A stretch of DNA of 64,000 nt. Origin: Siphonodentalium dalli. Lineage: Eukaryota > Mollusca > Scaphopoda > Gadilida > Siphonodentaliidae. The notes beneath the pieces are model-generated. The model was given only the letters and a program-made list of their open reading frames with translations, was not told the origin of the DNA and ran no database searches. Below, in pieces: positions 1-10,720 of this stretch. How positions within the stretch are numbered: position 1 is the first letter of the stretch; each line of letters opens with the position of its first letter. A program made the translations under genes and the position numbers. The stretch spans positions 120,469,889 to 120,533,888 of the forward strand of contig CP136068.1 in NCBI GenBank assembly GCA_032622095.1, written 5' to 3'.

Positions 1-177
1 TCTTCTCGTCGACAGTTTACTGGACCACATAAAATTAAAATAATAAATTTCAAACATCGTTATCTGATCACTCCTATCTTTGATGGGTGGGTTCCTCGAC
101 TCGAATCAAATATTTTTTACCCCCGAAGCCAAGGAAATAGTAATTTGCGATCGTTAATTCGGATTGAGTACCTTTAA
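1..177 (+). mobile_element. MITE family A, right part, cut by window edge
   Basis: The right half of a non-autonomous element found again at 19919-20288 and 40112-40562. The block from TCTTCTCGTC through GATGGGTGGGTTCCTCGACT is shared by all three. It ends in CGGATTGAGTACCTTTAA, the inverted complement of the left end of the 40112 copy (TTTAAAGGTACTCAATCCG), so the family has terminal inverted repeats next to TTAA. No coding capacity. The superfamily is inferred from TTAA only. Confidence 0.7.
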
Positions 178-1625
178 GTGTCGACATTGACATACGCACA
201 CACGGTCTTATTTTTTGGAAGGAACATTAAATATGCTCCTTGTAATATATCTCTGATATATATGCATAGCGTTAATAGACACACATTGTAGTGTGACTTA
301 TACATACAGCAGAAACCCTGTTTTAATCTGAAGTGTATGTCCTCAGAAAATTAATTCAACAGGAAGTTCATAATCACATATTCCTTGAATTGATATAGTC
401 GTTTCAATTAAATATTTGGCCGAGATGGTCAACAAAAACAAGACACTGCACAGAAAAATCCATGCAAAGGTGGCTTTCTTAGTTTTCTGAGATGGCTTAA
501 TAAAAACGATAGCACGATATCAGCTGGTCTGCAATGACTGGACAAAACCTGTCAGATTTAAATATATATCATCCTGTTTATATCTGATCTAATATGATGG
601 AGATACAGGTATGGGAGTGTATTACCCTATACAGACCATAACATCAGTATAAATGAATAGGCAAAACCTGTTAGATGTAGATATTGTTCACTTCATGCTA
701 CTTCATAGGCATAATAAAGATCATTGAAACATAACCTATATATGTATATGTACAATGACCTAGTATCACAAATCGAAAATTGACACAGATGTATTTTTAC
801 TCTATTAAGTGCTACACCTCTGTAACAAAAGAATGGACAAAACAAGTTCCATGAGACTATCCCTTTCCCTCCCAATAGTGGTTCATAAGAATACCAACGA
901 TAATTGACATCAGACCTATGATGGCTGAGATACAGCGCTGTAAAAATGTTATGGATCGACAGACGTACGAAACTTATTTCTATAACCCAAGCCAACTTCG
1001 TCTGCAGGGTATAAGGCCAAAGAAAAATGAACGTCAACGTTTGAGTTTACAACTTTACATATAAGAAAATAGTCGGTTTAAAAGTTTTTCATTTGACATA
1101 TTATTATGGGTTTCCGTGTCTTCTGCGAGATTTCAATAACATAAATTAAGATTTTCTTTGTATGAACTGTAGTAAACACATTTCTTTGACAGATAACAAC
1201 CGTTTTTGAGACATTGAAAACTATCTATATTTGTATGAGACAATTAAGGAAAGAGAACCAGATTCACACTTGGGACAACATTGGTCTCTCAAAATACCAA
1301 TATTGAGAATTTGGATTGAAACCAATTAGTTATCCTATAAAGCCTTTCTGAACCATATGTCATTTATATACAAACAAACAAACAAACAAACAGCAAACTA
1401 AAGACGCCAGGCAGTCAATGCATGTGAACAGCTCAAGTTTCTCGTGATGCGCCAGCCAAGGTCATTCAACAGGGCTGAATTTCAATTAAACTGCTATCCA
1501 TCGCTTTGTTTACATTGGAGAATATCATTGATATCTATATAACAAGAAAACCATTGTCAGAAATGGTTAACGCCCTCAATATAATATTATATAAGTATAT
1601 AATTATATAATATAACATATATTGG
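178..1625. other. Non-coding stretch upstream of the acyltransferase gene
   Basis: No convincing gene. Open frames here are short and show no domain signature. It holds a (CAAA)n microsatellite at 1371-1393 and an AT-rich run near 1575-1622. Promoter or 5' UTR sequence of the next gene could lie at its right side. Confidence 0.5.
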
Positions 1626-1745
1626 TTTCAATTCAATTTCAATTTATTTTTATAAACTCATGGTCTAATTTGACATTTATGAGTACTATTGTACTCATTT
1701 ACAATTACAGACTAACATAAATACATATCAAATATATATCAAATA
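1626..1745 (-). repeat. Possible 3' tail of a non-LTR/SINE insertion
   Basis: The sequence opens with TTCAATTCAATTTCAATTT, which read on the minus strand gives a simple (AATTG)n-like tail after AT-rich sequence. That is the usual appearance of a short-tandem 3' end of a LINE or SINE. No second copy was found in the window, so this is an inference from style only. Confidence 0.3.
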
Positions 1746-1857
1746 TGGGGAATACACAGAAGAAAGTATCTATCAATATAAATATGAATATCATCCAGGA
1801 GGTGTACCCGTACATGTGTTAACGAAAGCTACTGCGGATTATACAACGGAGGACAAG

Positions 1858-1864
1858 TATAAAA
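1858..1864 (+). promoter_or_regulatory. Possible TATA box of the acyltransferase gene
   Basis: TATAAAA lies about 210 bases before the preferred start codon at 2071. Spacing fits a TATA box with a ~180-base 5' leader. AT-rich DNA gives such matches by chance, so confidence is low. Confidence 0.2.
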
Positions 1865-2070
1865 TATTCACTGTGTTATAGAGAACTTGGACTTTGAAAT
1901 AACATCTACAACGAGTACGCGATCTTAGTATTTATCACCTCGTGATGTGAGGCTATGTGAGAGTATACCAATAAGAAAACAGTGTCCTGGCCATGTTGCC
2001 GCATATAGTATTCGCATACGATTCAAAGAAGTTACATTCAGAGCATTTGTTTTCATTTCCCAGATTGACA

Positions 2071-3876
2071 ATGTTCTTTCGAATCAACCGTGGACCTATC
2101 GTACTGATTTTAATGTTTTCATCTTATTTTTCAAATGTTGGAGTAGAGGCAATACATGGTACATTCGATGACACGATTGCTGAAACTTTCTTCAGCGTTT
2201 ATGCAGATTCATCTGCAGTTGAATCCCAGAATACTAGTCTGTGGGACGGATTTTTCGGAAAAGATATTAATTTTAAGTGGTTGTTAAATTTAATTTCCGG
2301 CATACCATCTGACGAAAGCACTGACAGGTATGCCTTGGATGATTACCAACTGTTCAACGTGTCTGAGTTGTGTCAGAAAGACGTTGACGAGATTAAAGAT
2401 GGGGTTCACAACCGCACGCGATGGTCCCTTCAAATGATCGACAGTAGTTTTAAACCGAAAGCTGGAATTCTAACCGGAAATGTGAAATGGACCGGGGACT
2501 ATGAAGAGTGCTTTACAACAGAACACAGTTATAGAGTGAACGATTCTTCTAGAACGTTCAGTGGACGATACTGTGGTCTGGTTGTTCACTTTAAAACTCT
2601 CGGAAATCGGGTCTTTATGCTTGAAGGTGCGGATAATGCAGCAAAATTTTCGTTCCATGTTGGTTTGTGCGTTCCAGAAAGCTGTAACGGGAATGATATC
2701 GTGAATGTCATACACAATTATTTAGAGCAATCGTCAATCAAAAAGCAAGTCGCGGTCGAATTTGGACATTGCGAAGCTCACGGATCAAGCTACACAATCA
2801 AAGCAATAGTTGCGTTGGCTGTATCGGGGACGATTACGCTTCTCATGGTTATAGGAACACTAAACGACATCAGTCTCTTGTACAAGACACAGAAGGAAAC
2901 TCAACAGGATGGAACAGTAAACGCACCCTCTCTTTCGTCTCACGACATATCGCACGAGTCAAGCAAGTTCCAAGTGACAAAACAACCAAGGAAGAAACGA
3001 GTCGGGATATTCGAAAAGGTTTTGTTGGCCTTTTCAGTTTACACCAACACAAAAAAGATCTTTGATTCAACAGGAGGTAACAGCACGCTAAAATGTGTCC
3101 ATGGTATCCGTTGTTTAAGTATGACATGGGTGATGGTAGGACACACCTATAAAAATGGTGTAAGTGTTTTGATGGATTTACCCCTCGCGAATTCTTGGAC
3201 ACACAGATTTGCTTTCCAAGTGGTCGACAATGAAACAGTGTCAGTTGACTCATTCTTTGCGCTAAGTGGTCTTCTTCTGACGTACTTGACATTGTCTGAG
3301 ATGAAGCCGAAAAATGGGCGTATACACTGGGTCATGTTTTACTTCCATCGGTACTATCGTCTGACAATGCCATACGCGTTAGTCATGCTATTCTATGCGC
3401 CATTGTATCACCATTGGTATTATGGACCTTTCTGGTCAGACAAAAGCCCAAGGGCCTGCAGCGAAAACTGGTGGCACAACTTATTGTACATAAACAACAT
3501 AGTAAACGGTCCTGACTGCATGGGCGTGACCTGGTATCTCGGAAACGACATGCAATTTTTCGTACTCAGTCCGCTGATTATCGTACCCGTGTATTTCTGG
3601 CCTCGAATTGGTTATGCCGTTTGGACTGTATTTCTATTAACTACTACAATAACCGCCGGAGTTATCTCCAATGTGAATATGTTTACACCCAGTGATCTGG
3701 GAATACACCATAAAGTTCCTCATGGTATGCATCCGAAATTCAATGACTACTACCAGAAACCCTGGTGCAGAATGGGACCATACCTTGTTGGCATTCTTTA
3801 TTCTCATGAGAAGATGTGCCTATCCCATGACATTCCCCTGGTCAGGTGGCCGACCTGTGCCAATTTCCCTACATAA
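2071..3876 (+). CDS. NRF-6-like membrane acyltransferase, C-terminus missing
   Basis: A member of the invertebrate nose-resistant-to-fluoxetine family: an extracellular cysteine-rich NRF domain followed by a multi-pass acyltransferase-3 domain, placed in membranes and linked in worms to lipid/drug transport. The ATG at 2071 is preferred because a signal-peptide-like hydrophobic stretch (residues ~9-22) follows it directly. An in-frame ATG at 1993 would add 26 polar residues. The NRF region (about residues 100-235) has paired cysteines, including YCGLVVHF and LCVPESC. A membrane segment lies at ~242-264. Acyltransferase motifs follow: VHGIRCLSMTWVMVGH (~343), VDSFFALSGLLLTY (~392), FHRYYRLTMPYA (~425) and TWYLGNDMQFFVLSP (~487). 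Homology fades after GPYLVGI (~569-575) and the frame stops at ~601 residues, whereas relatives run on for further membrane helices. Either later exons lie beyond a donor near 3790-3846, or the gene is truncated. One long exon with no visible intron could also mean a retrocopy. Confidence 0.88.
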   Translation: MFFRINRGPIVLILMFSSYFSNVGVEAIHGTFDDTIAETFFSVYADSSAVESQNTSLWDGFFGKDINFKWLLNLISGIPSDESTDRYALDDYQLFNVSELCQKDVDEIKDGVHNRTRWSLQMIDSSFKPKAGILTGNVKWTGDYEECFTTEHSYRVNDSSRTFSGRYCGLVVHFKTLGNRVFMLEGADNAAKFSFHVGLCVPESCNGNDIVNVIHNYLEQSSIKKQVAVEFGHCEAHGSSYTIKAIVALAVSGTITLLMVIGTLNDISLLYKTQKETQQDGTVNAPSLSSHDISHESSKFQVTKQPRKKRVGIFEKVLLAFSVYTNTKKIFDSTGGNSTLKCVHGIRCLSMTWVMVGHTYKNGVSVLMDLPLANSWTHRFAFQVVDNETVSVDSFFALSGLLLTYLTLSEMKPKNGRIHWVMFYFHRYYRLTMPYALVMLFYAPLYHHWYYGPFWSDKSPRACSENWWHNLLYINNIVNGPDCMGVTWYLGNDMQFFVLSPLIIVPVYFWPRIGYAVWTVFLLTTTITAGVISNVNMFTPSDLGIHHKVPHGMHPKFNDYYQKPWCRMGPYLVGILYSHEKMCLSHDIPLVRWPTCANFPT

Positions 3877-4936
3877 GGAACGATCTTTATTGATCATATT
3901 TGCCCCTTTAAGTCGCATGAGATCAACGGCATCAATCTCGTGACACCCTACAGGTCAATTATCCACGTGTTTTAATTATTCCGTTTAAAACATCTGATAT
4001 CAACGGGACCTATCTAATATAAGATTAGCTACACCTGTGACATCCTGTATGATGTTAATTGCACCACTTATCATCAATTTCGGATGTTACATTGCCTTCA
4101 TATTTTACTAGTATATGCCTTATATTATGGGGCGGTAAGTTTCAAATATAACACAATCGTCTACTTTGTGATCGTTAAATTTGTCACGAATGCCATTGTC
4201 AGTGTGAAGATTTTTTTTTTTCGACAAATCAATCAAAATTACCGCAACTTGTTTTCAGTTTGTGTATATGTAGCCTACGAAGAGGGTGACTTCCATTTCT
4301 CATTAATCATTCGAAAATCTTTCACTAGCATAAAGGGTGTTGCATTGTATCATCAAAACACTCTTTCCACGCACCGGTCTACCCCGATTCAAAATATTCG
4401 GATATTCTAAAACCGGGTGAACTAGAATGTACGCAATACCTGTTTTAATTCTTGCGTTGCCTCCATCTTATATATTGTTATTGCCTGATAGCCCAACCCT
4501 CCCCCAATAAAGCACTACGATCACATACCACCTCTTGCCCACCGGTTTGCCTATAACTGGGATCGGCCCTTTGTGGCCGAATCCTATTGTAATGATTAAT
4601 ATTATGACTTATCGGGCAAGAGTTGGTGTGTTCTATACGCGTGCAGTAAGTACAAAGGGAAAGAAACTAAAATATGTTGTGTTCACTTATATAGCCTTCT
4701 GTCATTCCTTGCACTACGTTCCATTGGTATAACGCAAAACTTGACTTTCCTCATTGTTCTGAAGTATTATATGCTGAATAACGATAGTATACTTCCCAAA
4801 TATATTTTTGATAGGAATAATTTCAGAGTCACTACAAACTTTAGCAAACTTTCCTTCAATGTTGCAATAAACACAATATCTCGATAATCACTAGTAACTT
4901 TATCACACTTATATATGTCGTGCAATTTATGAAATA
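3877..4936. other. Intergenic or 3' region of the acyltransferase gene
   Basis: No exon continuing the acyltransferase membrane helices could be recognised in any + frame. An open frame at 4084-4410 encodes a hydrophobic, unremarkable peptide and is not called. AATAAA at 4506-4511 is a possible polyadenylation signal about 630 bases after the stop codon. The right side may already belong to the LINE 5' region. Confidence 0.4.
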
Positions 4937-5480
4937 ATGAAAAGTTTATTAATGAAATCTGGGAGCGTTCACCCAAATCCTGGACCAAACGCACCTACAC
5001 TGTCGATTATGTGCCTCAATGTACAAAGCCTATTGCCAAAGATTGATACCATTATTGCCGAATGTCAAAATTATGATATACTTGCATTTACTGAGACCTG
5101 GCTATCAGATTCAACCTCGGACGAGGAGTTGACTATACCGGGATTCAACAGCCCTGGACGACTTAATCGTCCTACTCTCGGTGGAGTTATTGCGATTTAT
5201 GTCCGCAACTCACTTCATTTCAAAAGGCGAAAAGATATCGAAATACTCGGCCTTGAACATATGTGGTTAGAAATATTCACGCCTACGAACAGTTTCCTTT
5301 TTGGAACCTTCTATAGATCTCCGAATTCACCTGTAGAACTCTGGGATAAAATATAAACCTCACTTGATGGAGCGATGGATACAAAAGATTCCAGAAATCA
5401 CACAATTATTACCGGAGATTTCAATTGTAACCAACTGTGCACTGAACCAAAACAAACAAGATATATATATGTGGGAAGTT
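4937..5480 (+). pseudogene. LINE ORF2 endonuclease domain (broken)
   Basis: The apurinic-like (EEP) endonuclease domain that nicks target DNA for target-primed reverse transcription. Visible motifs are LNVQSLLPK near residue 30, TETWL at ~53-57, FGTFYRSPNS at ~122 and, after an in-frame TAA at 5354-5356, TGDFNCN near 5420. Residues 8-17 read SGSVHPNPGP, resembling the NPGP-containing start of many LINE ORF2 proteins. A stop at 5354 and a frame change before 5485 show it is dead. The frame is 139 codons to the first stop. Confidence 0.82.
4958..4987 (+). other. Degenerate 2A-like NPGP motif
   Basis: Codons 8-17 of the endonuclease frame read SGSVHPNPGP. Some non-LTR elements of sea urchins and other invertebrates carry 2A ribosome-skipping peptides (consensus D-V/I-E-x-NPGP) at this place. 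Here the D and E positions are S and H, so activity is doubtful. Similarity is seen in the sequence; the function is inference. Confidence 0.4.
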
Positions 5481-5484
5481 TGGT

Positions 5485-7103
5485 ATGAAACAGCTTATAG
5501 AACAACCAACCTACTTCACTGAAAAATCCCGATCACTCTTAGACCTGTTTTTCTCAAATAAACCGGATTTTGTACAGTCGTGTGAGATTTTAGATGCTTT
5601 TTTTGCAGAATTGGTTCGATATCACTGCCCAATCGTACTTACTTTAAATATTTGTAAAGCGACATCGAACCGATTCATCAAAAGAAGAATATGGAAATAC
5701 AACGAGGCAAATTTCAGTGCAATGAATGAAGAATTGCAAACGTTGAAACATGTGAAGTATACAGAACTTGCGACGGTGGTAACTAACAAAATAAATGAAG
5801 TCGCGATAAAACACATTCCAAAAAAATTTGTTACAATTAGAACAGATGAACCCGAATGAATGTCAGGCCACATTCGTCTCCTTATGAGACAACGCAAACG
5901 ATTATATGCCAAAGCAAAACAGAATACGACATTAAATGCATGGGCTAAATATAAAACCAAGCGAAATTAAGTAATATCATCTATCAGAACTGCCAAGCGA
6001 CTGATTCCTCAGTGTGGTGGAAAACTCTTAATAGACTCATGGCCCCAGACCACAAACATATTCCGTCACTTTGCGAGGACAACAACGTATACACAGATAA
6101 CAATTCTAAATCAGAAATATTAAATAATTATTTTTGCTCTACATCGTCCCTGCCCGAATCTGACAAAAAAGAACCACCGCTATTATCTAGATCTAAAAAT
6201 TGTACATTGAAACTTATTAAGATTACACACAAAGATGTATTGGAATCCCTGACAAGTGTTAAAGTAGCAAAGGCCAGTAGCGATGACGGTATCAGCCCAA
6301 AAATTCTAAAGAATTGCGCAACGGCCCTAGCAAGTCCTATGTGCTATATATTTAACGAATTGTTAAAACATTCCTATTTCCCTGATGAGTGGAAGAGAGC
6401 AAACGTTTGTCCCATATTTAAAAAAGGAGATCCAAGTATGCCATCGAATTATCGTCCGATTTCATTGCTAAGTTGCCTCTCAAAAATATTTGAGAAATGT
6501 ATCTTTCGACATTTATCAAAATACTTATACGAAAATAAGCTCCTAACAGATTTACAATCGGGTTTCACTCCAAATGACAGTACCGTATTCCAACTAACAG
6601 ACATATATCATTATCTTATTTCATCTTTAGACGAAGGAAAAGAAATAAGGTGTCTTGTCTGTGACATCAGCAAAGCTTTTGATAAAGTTTGGCATAAGGG
6701 ATTATTGTCCAAACTAAGTAACCTAGGTGTGTGTGAAAACACATACGACATTTTGAAAAATTATTTGGAAAATCGACAACAAAGAGTCATTTTGGAAACT
6801 ACCCAGTCGTCTTGGAAATCTGTAGAATCTGGTGTCCCCCAATGGTAAATACTGGGTCCCCTACTATTCTTGATATACATCAATGATATAGCAGACGATA
6901 TAACAAGTAATATCCGACTTTTTGCAGACGATACCTCCCCTTTTCTAGCAGTAGAAGATCCCATAATGGCTGCTGACATCCTAAACAAAGATATATCGAA
7001 AATACACGACTGGTCTAACAAATGGCTCGTTAAATTTAACCCATCCAAAACTGAATCCCTCTTAGTTAGCAGGAAAGAAATTAAACCTAACCTTATATTC
7101 TGA
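5485..7103 (+). pseudogene. LINE ORF2 linker and reverse transcriptase (broken)
   Basis: The linker and RNA-dependent DNA polymerase of the same LINE. From 5485 the reading passes through the linker, with TGA at about 5857 and TAA near 5970 interrupting a recognisable MRQRKRLYAKAK segment, and a frame change near 6010. RT motifs follow: PIFKKGD and NYRPISLLSCLSKIFEKCI (~6410-6500), CDISKAFDKVWHKGLL (~6660-6710), SGVPQ (~6825), then TAA at 6846-6848 where GSILGP would be expected. ILGPLLFLIYINDI comes next, and the catalytic FADD box lies at about 6924-6935. The thumb start ends at 7103 where an insertion begins. Three or more nonsense changes and two shifts make it inactive. Confidence 0.88.
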
Positions 7104-7105
7104 CG

Positions 7106-7387
7106 ACAACCTCTATAAAATAAAATGATTTAGTTCTTGAGAAAATTGATAAATCCTCTTAGGGTATATATCAATTGTTTACACAGTCTGAACTCTAACT
7201 GTCTCATCAGACCCCAACATATAACATATTTGTATTTAATATATACTATTATAATTATAATATGTATATACTGTTGTGTATTATATTGATTCAACTTGTA
7301 AACATATCCATAATATGTATTCATGTACACATGTATAACCTGAACTGTCAAAATAAAATCTAATCTAATCTAATCTAATCTAAGCCA
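7106..7387. mobile_element. AT-rich insertion with (TCTAA)n tail inside the LINE
   Basis: About 280 bases separate two contiguous parts of the LINE thumb region. The segment is AT-rich and ends on the right in AAAATAAAATCTAATCTAAT, a pentanucleotide (TCTAA)n run typical of a non-LTR 3' tail. It is therefore probably a 5'-truncated LINE or SINE on the + strand. Target-site repeats could not be defined. Confidence 0.55.
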
Positions 7388-7584
7388 CCCCCATCTCAAA
7401 ATGGCAAATCAGCCAATATGCGAAGTAGCGACACATAAACACCCAGGTCTAACCTTTAGTTCCGATGGTAAATGGAAATACCATATCGCAGATATTGAAA
7501 AACGAGCTTATAGTAGGCTGTCCCTGCTGAGGAGGCATAAATTTAACCTTGACAGGAGGTCACTAGAAAGAAATATAAAGATAA
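7388..7584 (+). pseudogene. LINE ORF2 thumb fragment
   Basis: Continuation of the same LINE after the insertion: HKHPGLTFSSDGKW, followed by an RLSLLRRHKFNLDRRSLER segment, the usual region after the RT fingers/palm in this class. Coding similarity stops near 7584, where repeated non-LINE DNA begins, and resumes at about 9850 with VRPVLEYAS. Confidence 0.75.
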
Positions 7585-7877
7585 TCCACTGGGCGACTGT
7601 ATTATTATGGTTATTTCGTACTGAGTATAAATCGTACCGATAGAGTCACGATAGTACAACAAAGATTAGCACATGTGTTTACGTCACCGGTGTACTTGTG
7701 GGGGGCGTGATGTTGCTTGGTACGCAGATTTTCATATTCTGTGGTCGATCGATAATCCACTGGGCGACTGTATTATTATGGTTATTTCGTACTGAGTATA
7801 AATCGTACCGATAGAGTCACGATAGTACAACAAAGATTAGCACATGTGTTTACGTCACCGGTGTACTTGTGGGGGCA
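7580..7877 (+). repeat. 127-bp direct duplication at an insertion junction
   Basis: GATAATCCACTGGGCGACTG through GGTGTACTTGTGGGGGC occurs at 7580-7706 and again at 7751-7877, almost identical, with 44 bases between. The first copy starts exactly where LINE homology ends, so the duplication probably belongs to the insertion that split the LINE. Confidence 0.85.
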
Positions 7878-7879
7878 TG

Positions 7880-8640
7880 TTTCTATTATGAAGGTTCGCT
7901 TTCCCGAAGGTCCGCTATTCCGAAGGTTCTCTATTCCGAAGGTTTTTGTTATTTTTAGGTTAATTCTATATTCTAAAGTATTGAGACTAATTTGAGAGGG
8001 TTCATTATCACAAAGATTCTTTTTACGGAGTGTGCGCTCACATCCGAACTGATCCTGCGCGCATACCGATACAGATACAGGAGGAAATAACTTAACTTAG
8101 AACATTAAATGTGATTTTGTTTTGTTTTCGCGGGTTTTCTTGAGATTTAATGTCATTACGTGGGCCCATACTTTTGAATTCTTGGCATATAATATGAATG
8201 TTGTGGTATATTGTGGACCCTCCCGCATTGGGACATGACACAGGTACAGTTGACTTAAGTGATGTTCTGTGTGGGCTCCAAGTTGGAGTTCAATATTTTA
8301 AGGGCCAAATTTAGGATTTTATGGGCCCATACCTTTGAACTCTGGGCATATAATATGAATATTGGGGGCATGTCTCTATTCCGAAGGTTCACTATCCAGA
8401 ATGTCCACTATTCAGAAATTTCTCTGAATGTTCGCTATTCCGAAGGTTCACCAATCAGAAGGTTCGTTATTCCGAAGGTTCTGTATTCCGAAGGTTTTTG
8501 TTATTTTAAGGTTAATTCTATATTCTAAAGTATTTGGAGGGTTCATTATCACGAAGATTCTTTTTATGAAGTAAATAACTTAAAACATTAAATGTGATTT
8601 TGTTTTGTTTTCGCGGGTTTTCTTGAGTTTAATGTCATTA
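7880..8640 (+). repeat. Twice-repeated block with short CTATTCCGAAGGTTC tandem units
   Basis: Two clusters of a ~16-base unit (variants of CTATTCCGAAGGTTCG) lie at 7884-7945 and 8370-8495. Each is followed by the same downstream block containing GTTAATTCTATATTCTAAAG and TTTTGTTTTCGCGGGTTTTC. A ~480-base unit is thus duplicated in direct orientation with different numbers of the short repeat. No genes. Confidence 0.8.
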
Positions 8641-8892
8641 CGTATGACTTTATTTCTCATTAAATATTCACGCCAAGCAGCCCACACAATTGCTATGTTT
8701 CCATGCGATTTAATGTCATTACGTGTGACCTAATATCTCAATAATCTGAGGCAAGAGTACGCCTGCTAAAGGCGAATTATAACAGTGGGGCTATAACGCT
8801 CAATGAATACTGGGAATTATAACAAACTGCACAGCAGAATATCGCTGATTAAACGAGTATGAGATGAGCCTAACTGCAATTGTGACTTTGTT

Positions 8893-9012
8893 TAAAGGCC
8901 CACTTAATTTTCGAGTCATTCATTTTTGTTATAGTATACGGTTTTAATAACAATTTATGCCATAAAATTTGAATAAATTACTATAATTCATCACCATTTG
9001 AAACGCAGAATC
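8893..9012 (+). mobile_element. MITE family B fragment (end parts joined)
   Basis: AAGGCCCACTTAATTTTC at 8895 matches the left end of the longer element at 45325-45800. The following CGGTTTTAATAACAATTTAT and TAATTCATCACCATTTGAA are the complement of that element's right part. It therefore looks like an internally deleted copy. The match was found by eye. Confidence 0.55.
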
Positions 9013-9117
9013 CTTCTATCTCCTAGTTTGAAACACCTTTAAAATACCGCGACAAGTCGTGCGTCGTATATCTAGCAATTAGCAACTAACATGTCCTCTT
9101 CGGCTTTCCATAGATTT

Positions 9118-9680
9118 CAACGTAATTTGATACTTATGGGTATTTGTGTCCGGGAAGTGTTTTGGACGGGTCAAATCGTGAGCCCGACCTGACCTTGACC
9201 TTTAAAACTGTCAATGCAAGGTCAATTTGGGTAAAACGGACAAATTTCGGCGAAATTTGATACCTAGGGATACTTTTGTCCGGGGAGTGTTTTGAACGGG
9301 TCAAATCGTGACATCGCGTGACCTTGACCTTCAATGTGGTCAATCAAAGGTCAAATCGGGTAAAACGGATGGATTTCGACGAAATTTGATACCTATCGGT
9401 ACTTTTGTCGGGGGAGTGTTTTGGACGGGTCAAATCATGACTCCGACCTTACTTTGACCTTCAAAATTGTTAATTAAAGGACAAGTGGGGTAAAACGGAC
9501 GGATTTCGACGAAATTTGATACCTAGTGGTACTTTTCTCCTGGTGGGGGTGTTTTGGACGGGTCAAATCATGACCCTGACCTGACCTTGACTTTCGAAAT
9601 AGTCAATTGAAGGTCAAATCGCGCCTTTCGCCGGAAATCAGATGGGAAACATCCCGGACGAAGTCGGGCCCATCAGCTTG
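9118..9680 (+). mobile_element. Helitron-like element end with four ~127-bp tandem units
   Basis: Four units of about 127 bases start at roughly 9124, 9254, 9381 and 9509, each holding GAAATTTGATACCTA, GTGTTTTGGACGGGTCAAAT and GACCTTGACCTT. The array closes with a hairpin CCCGGACGAAGTCGGGC and then CATCAGCTTG, close to the Helitron 3' pattern (stem-loop then CTRR). The left end was not located. It lies inside the DNA that splits the LINE. Confidence 0.65.
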
Positions 9681-9849
9681 TGTAATAAAGAAGACAGTTT
9701 GAAGAAAGTAATGTATAACACGAGAAACGGGAAAACTTGAAATATAGAAGTATGCAAATTTCCCACATAAAATTTGAAAGCTATAGTTTATAGAATAATT
9801 GTATTATAATTTATATTTATGGCTAATAATATGATCTTGGTGGCGTTAC

Positions 9850-10720
9850 CATTTCTGACTATGGTTTTCTTGTTCGTCCTGTCCTGGAGTATGCCTCCTC
9901 AGTTTGTGACAACTGCAGCAACGAAGAAGCTAATGAATTAGAAGAAATCCAATACGAAGCCGCAAGAATCGTAACTGGCGCGACAAGAAGTTGTAGTAAA
10001 GAGGGCTTGCTCCACGAAACTGGGTGGGAGACACTTACGAATAGACGCCGAAAAACCAAGCTAACCCAATTTTTCAAAATGGTGAAAAAGTCAACACCCG
10101 CCTACCTATACATATATGTTCCCCCTTTATCAGGGAGTCTAACAAATTACGACTTCAGACCTAAAGACATGAAACCGGTTTTTTGTAATACTGAATCATA
10201 TAAAAAATCCTTTTTACCTGCAGCTGTGAGTCTATGGAATGATCTACCACCGGAGGCTAAAAACTGTGAAACCATATTGGACTTCAAATCTTTTCTTAAT
10301 ACTGACCTCGTCGTGAGCCCCCGTTACATGGAATTTGCTTACACAAGACGAAGTCAAATTTGTCATTGTCGACTACGACTAGGGTGTAGCAATCTGAACT
10401 ACGACTTTTATCTCAATCATTTGCAAGACAATCAATATTGTATATTATGTGGCGAAGTTGAAACAGTATCACACTTCTTGCACTATATTGCCCAGTCTTT
10501 GAAGCCGAGAGCAGCAACCTTAATAATTTGGAAACAAAAACACTCTTAGAAGGTTCAAAATCACTTCCCTTATCCAAAAACATTGAGATATTCGCTAACA
10601 TTCAGAAATATATAGAACTAACTGGCAGATTCAAGCCATATTATGCACAGACCTGATGTATACGATCTTAGGCTATGTATGGAACAAATTAAAAACGCAT
10701 TAAAATCAAAATTAAACTAA
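9850..10720 (+). pseudogene. LINE ORF2 C-terminal domain
   Basis: The frame resumes at about 9870 with VRPVLEYAS and ELEEIQYEAARIVTGATR, then continues to a stop at 10547-10549. It includes SFLPAAVSLWNDLPPEA and a C-terminal Cys/His cluster (CHCRLRLGC, then YCILCGEVETVSHFLHY), the zinc-knuckle region seen after RT in Jockey/CR1-type elements. After the stop, remnant coding similarity (a LCMEQIKNALKSKLN-like tail) suggests a frame change near 10540. Orientation and order fit the upstream LINE pieces. Confidence 0.78.

Noticed and set aside
1993-2070. Earlier start codon of the acyltransferase
   Set aside because: Would put 26 polar residues before the signal peptide; the second ATG is more typical of the family.
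4084-4410. Hydrophobic frame as the missing C-terminus of the acyltransferase
   Set aside because: No recognisable acyltransferase-3 helices or splice sites connecting it to the upstream exon.
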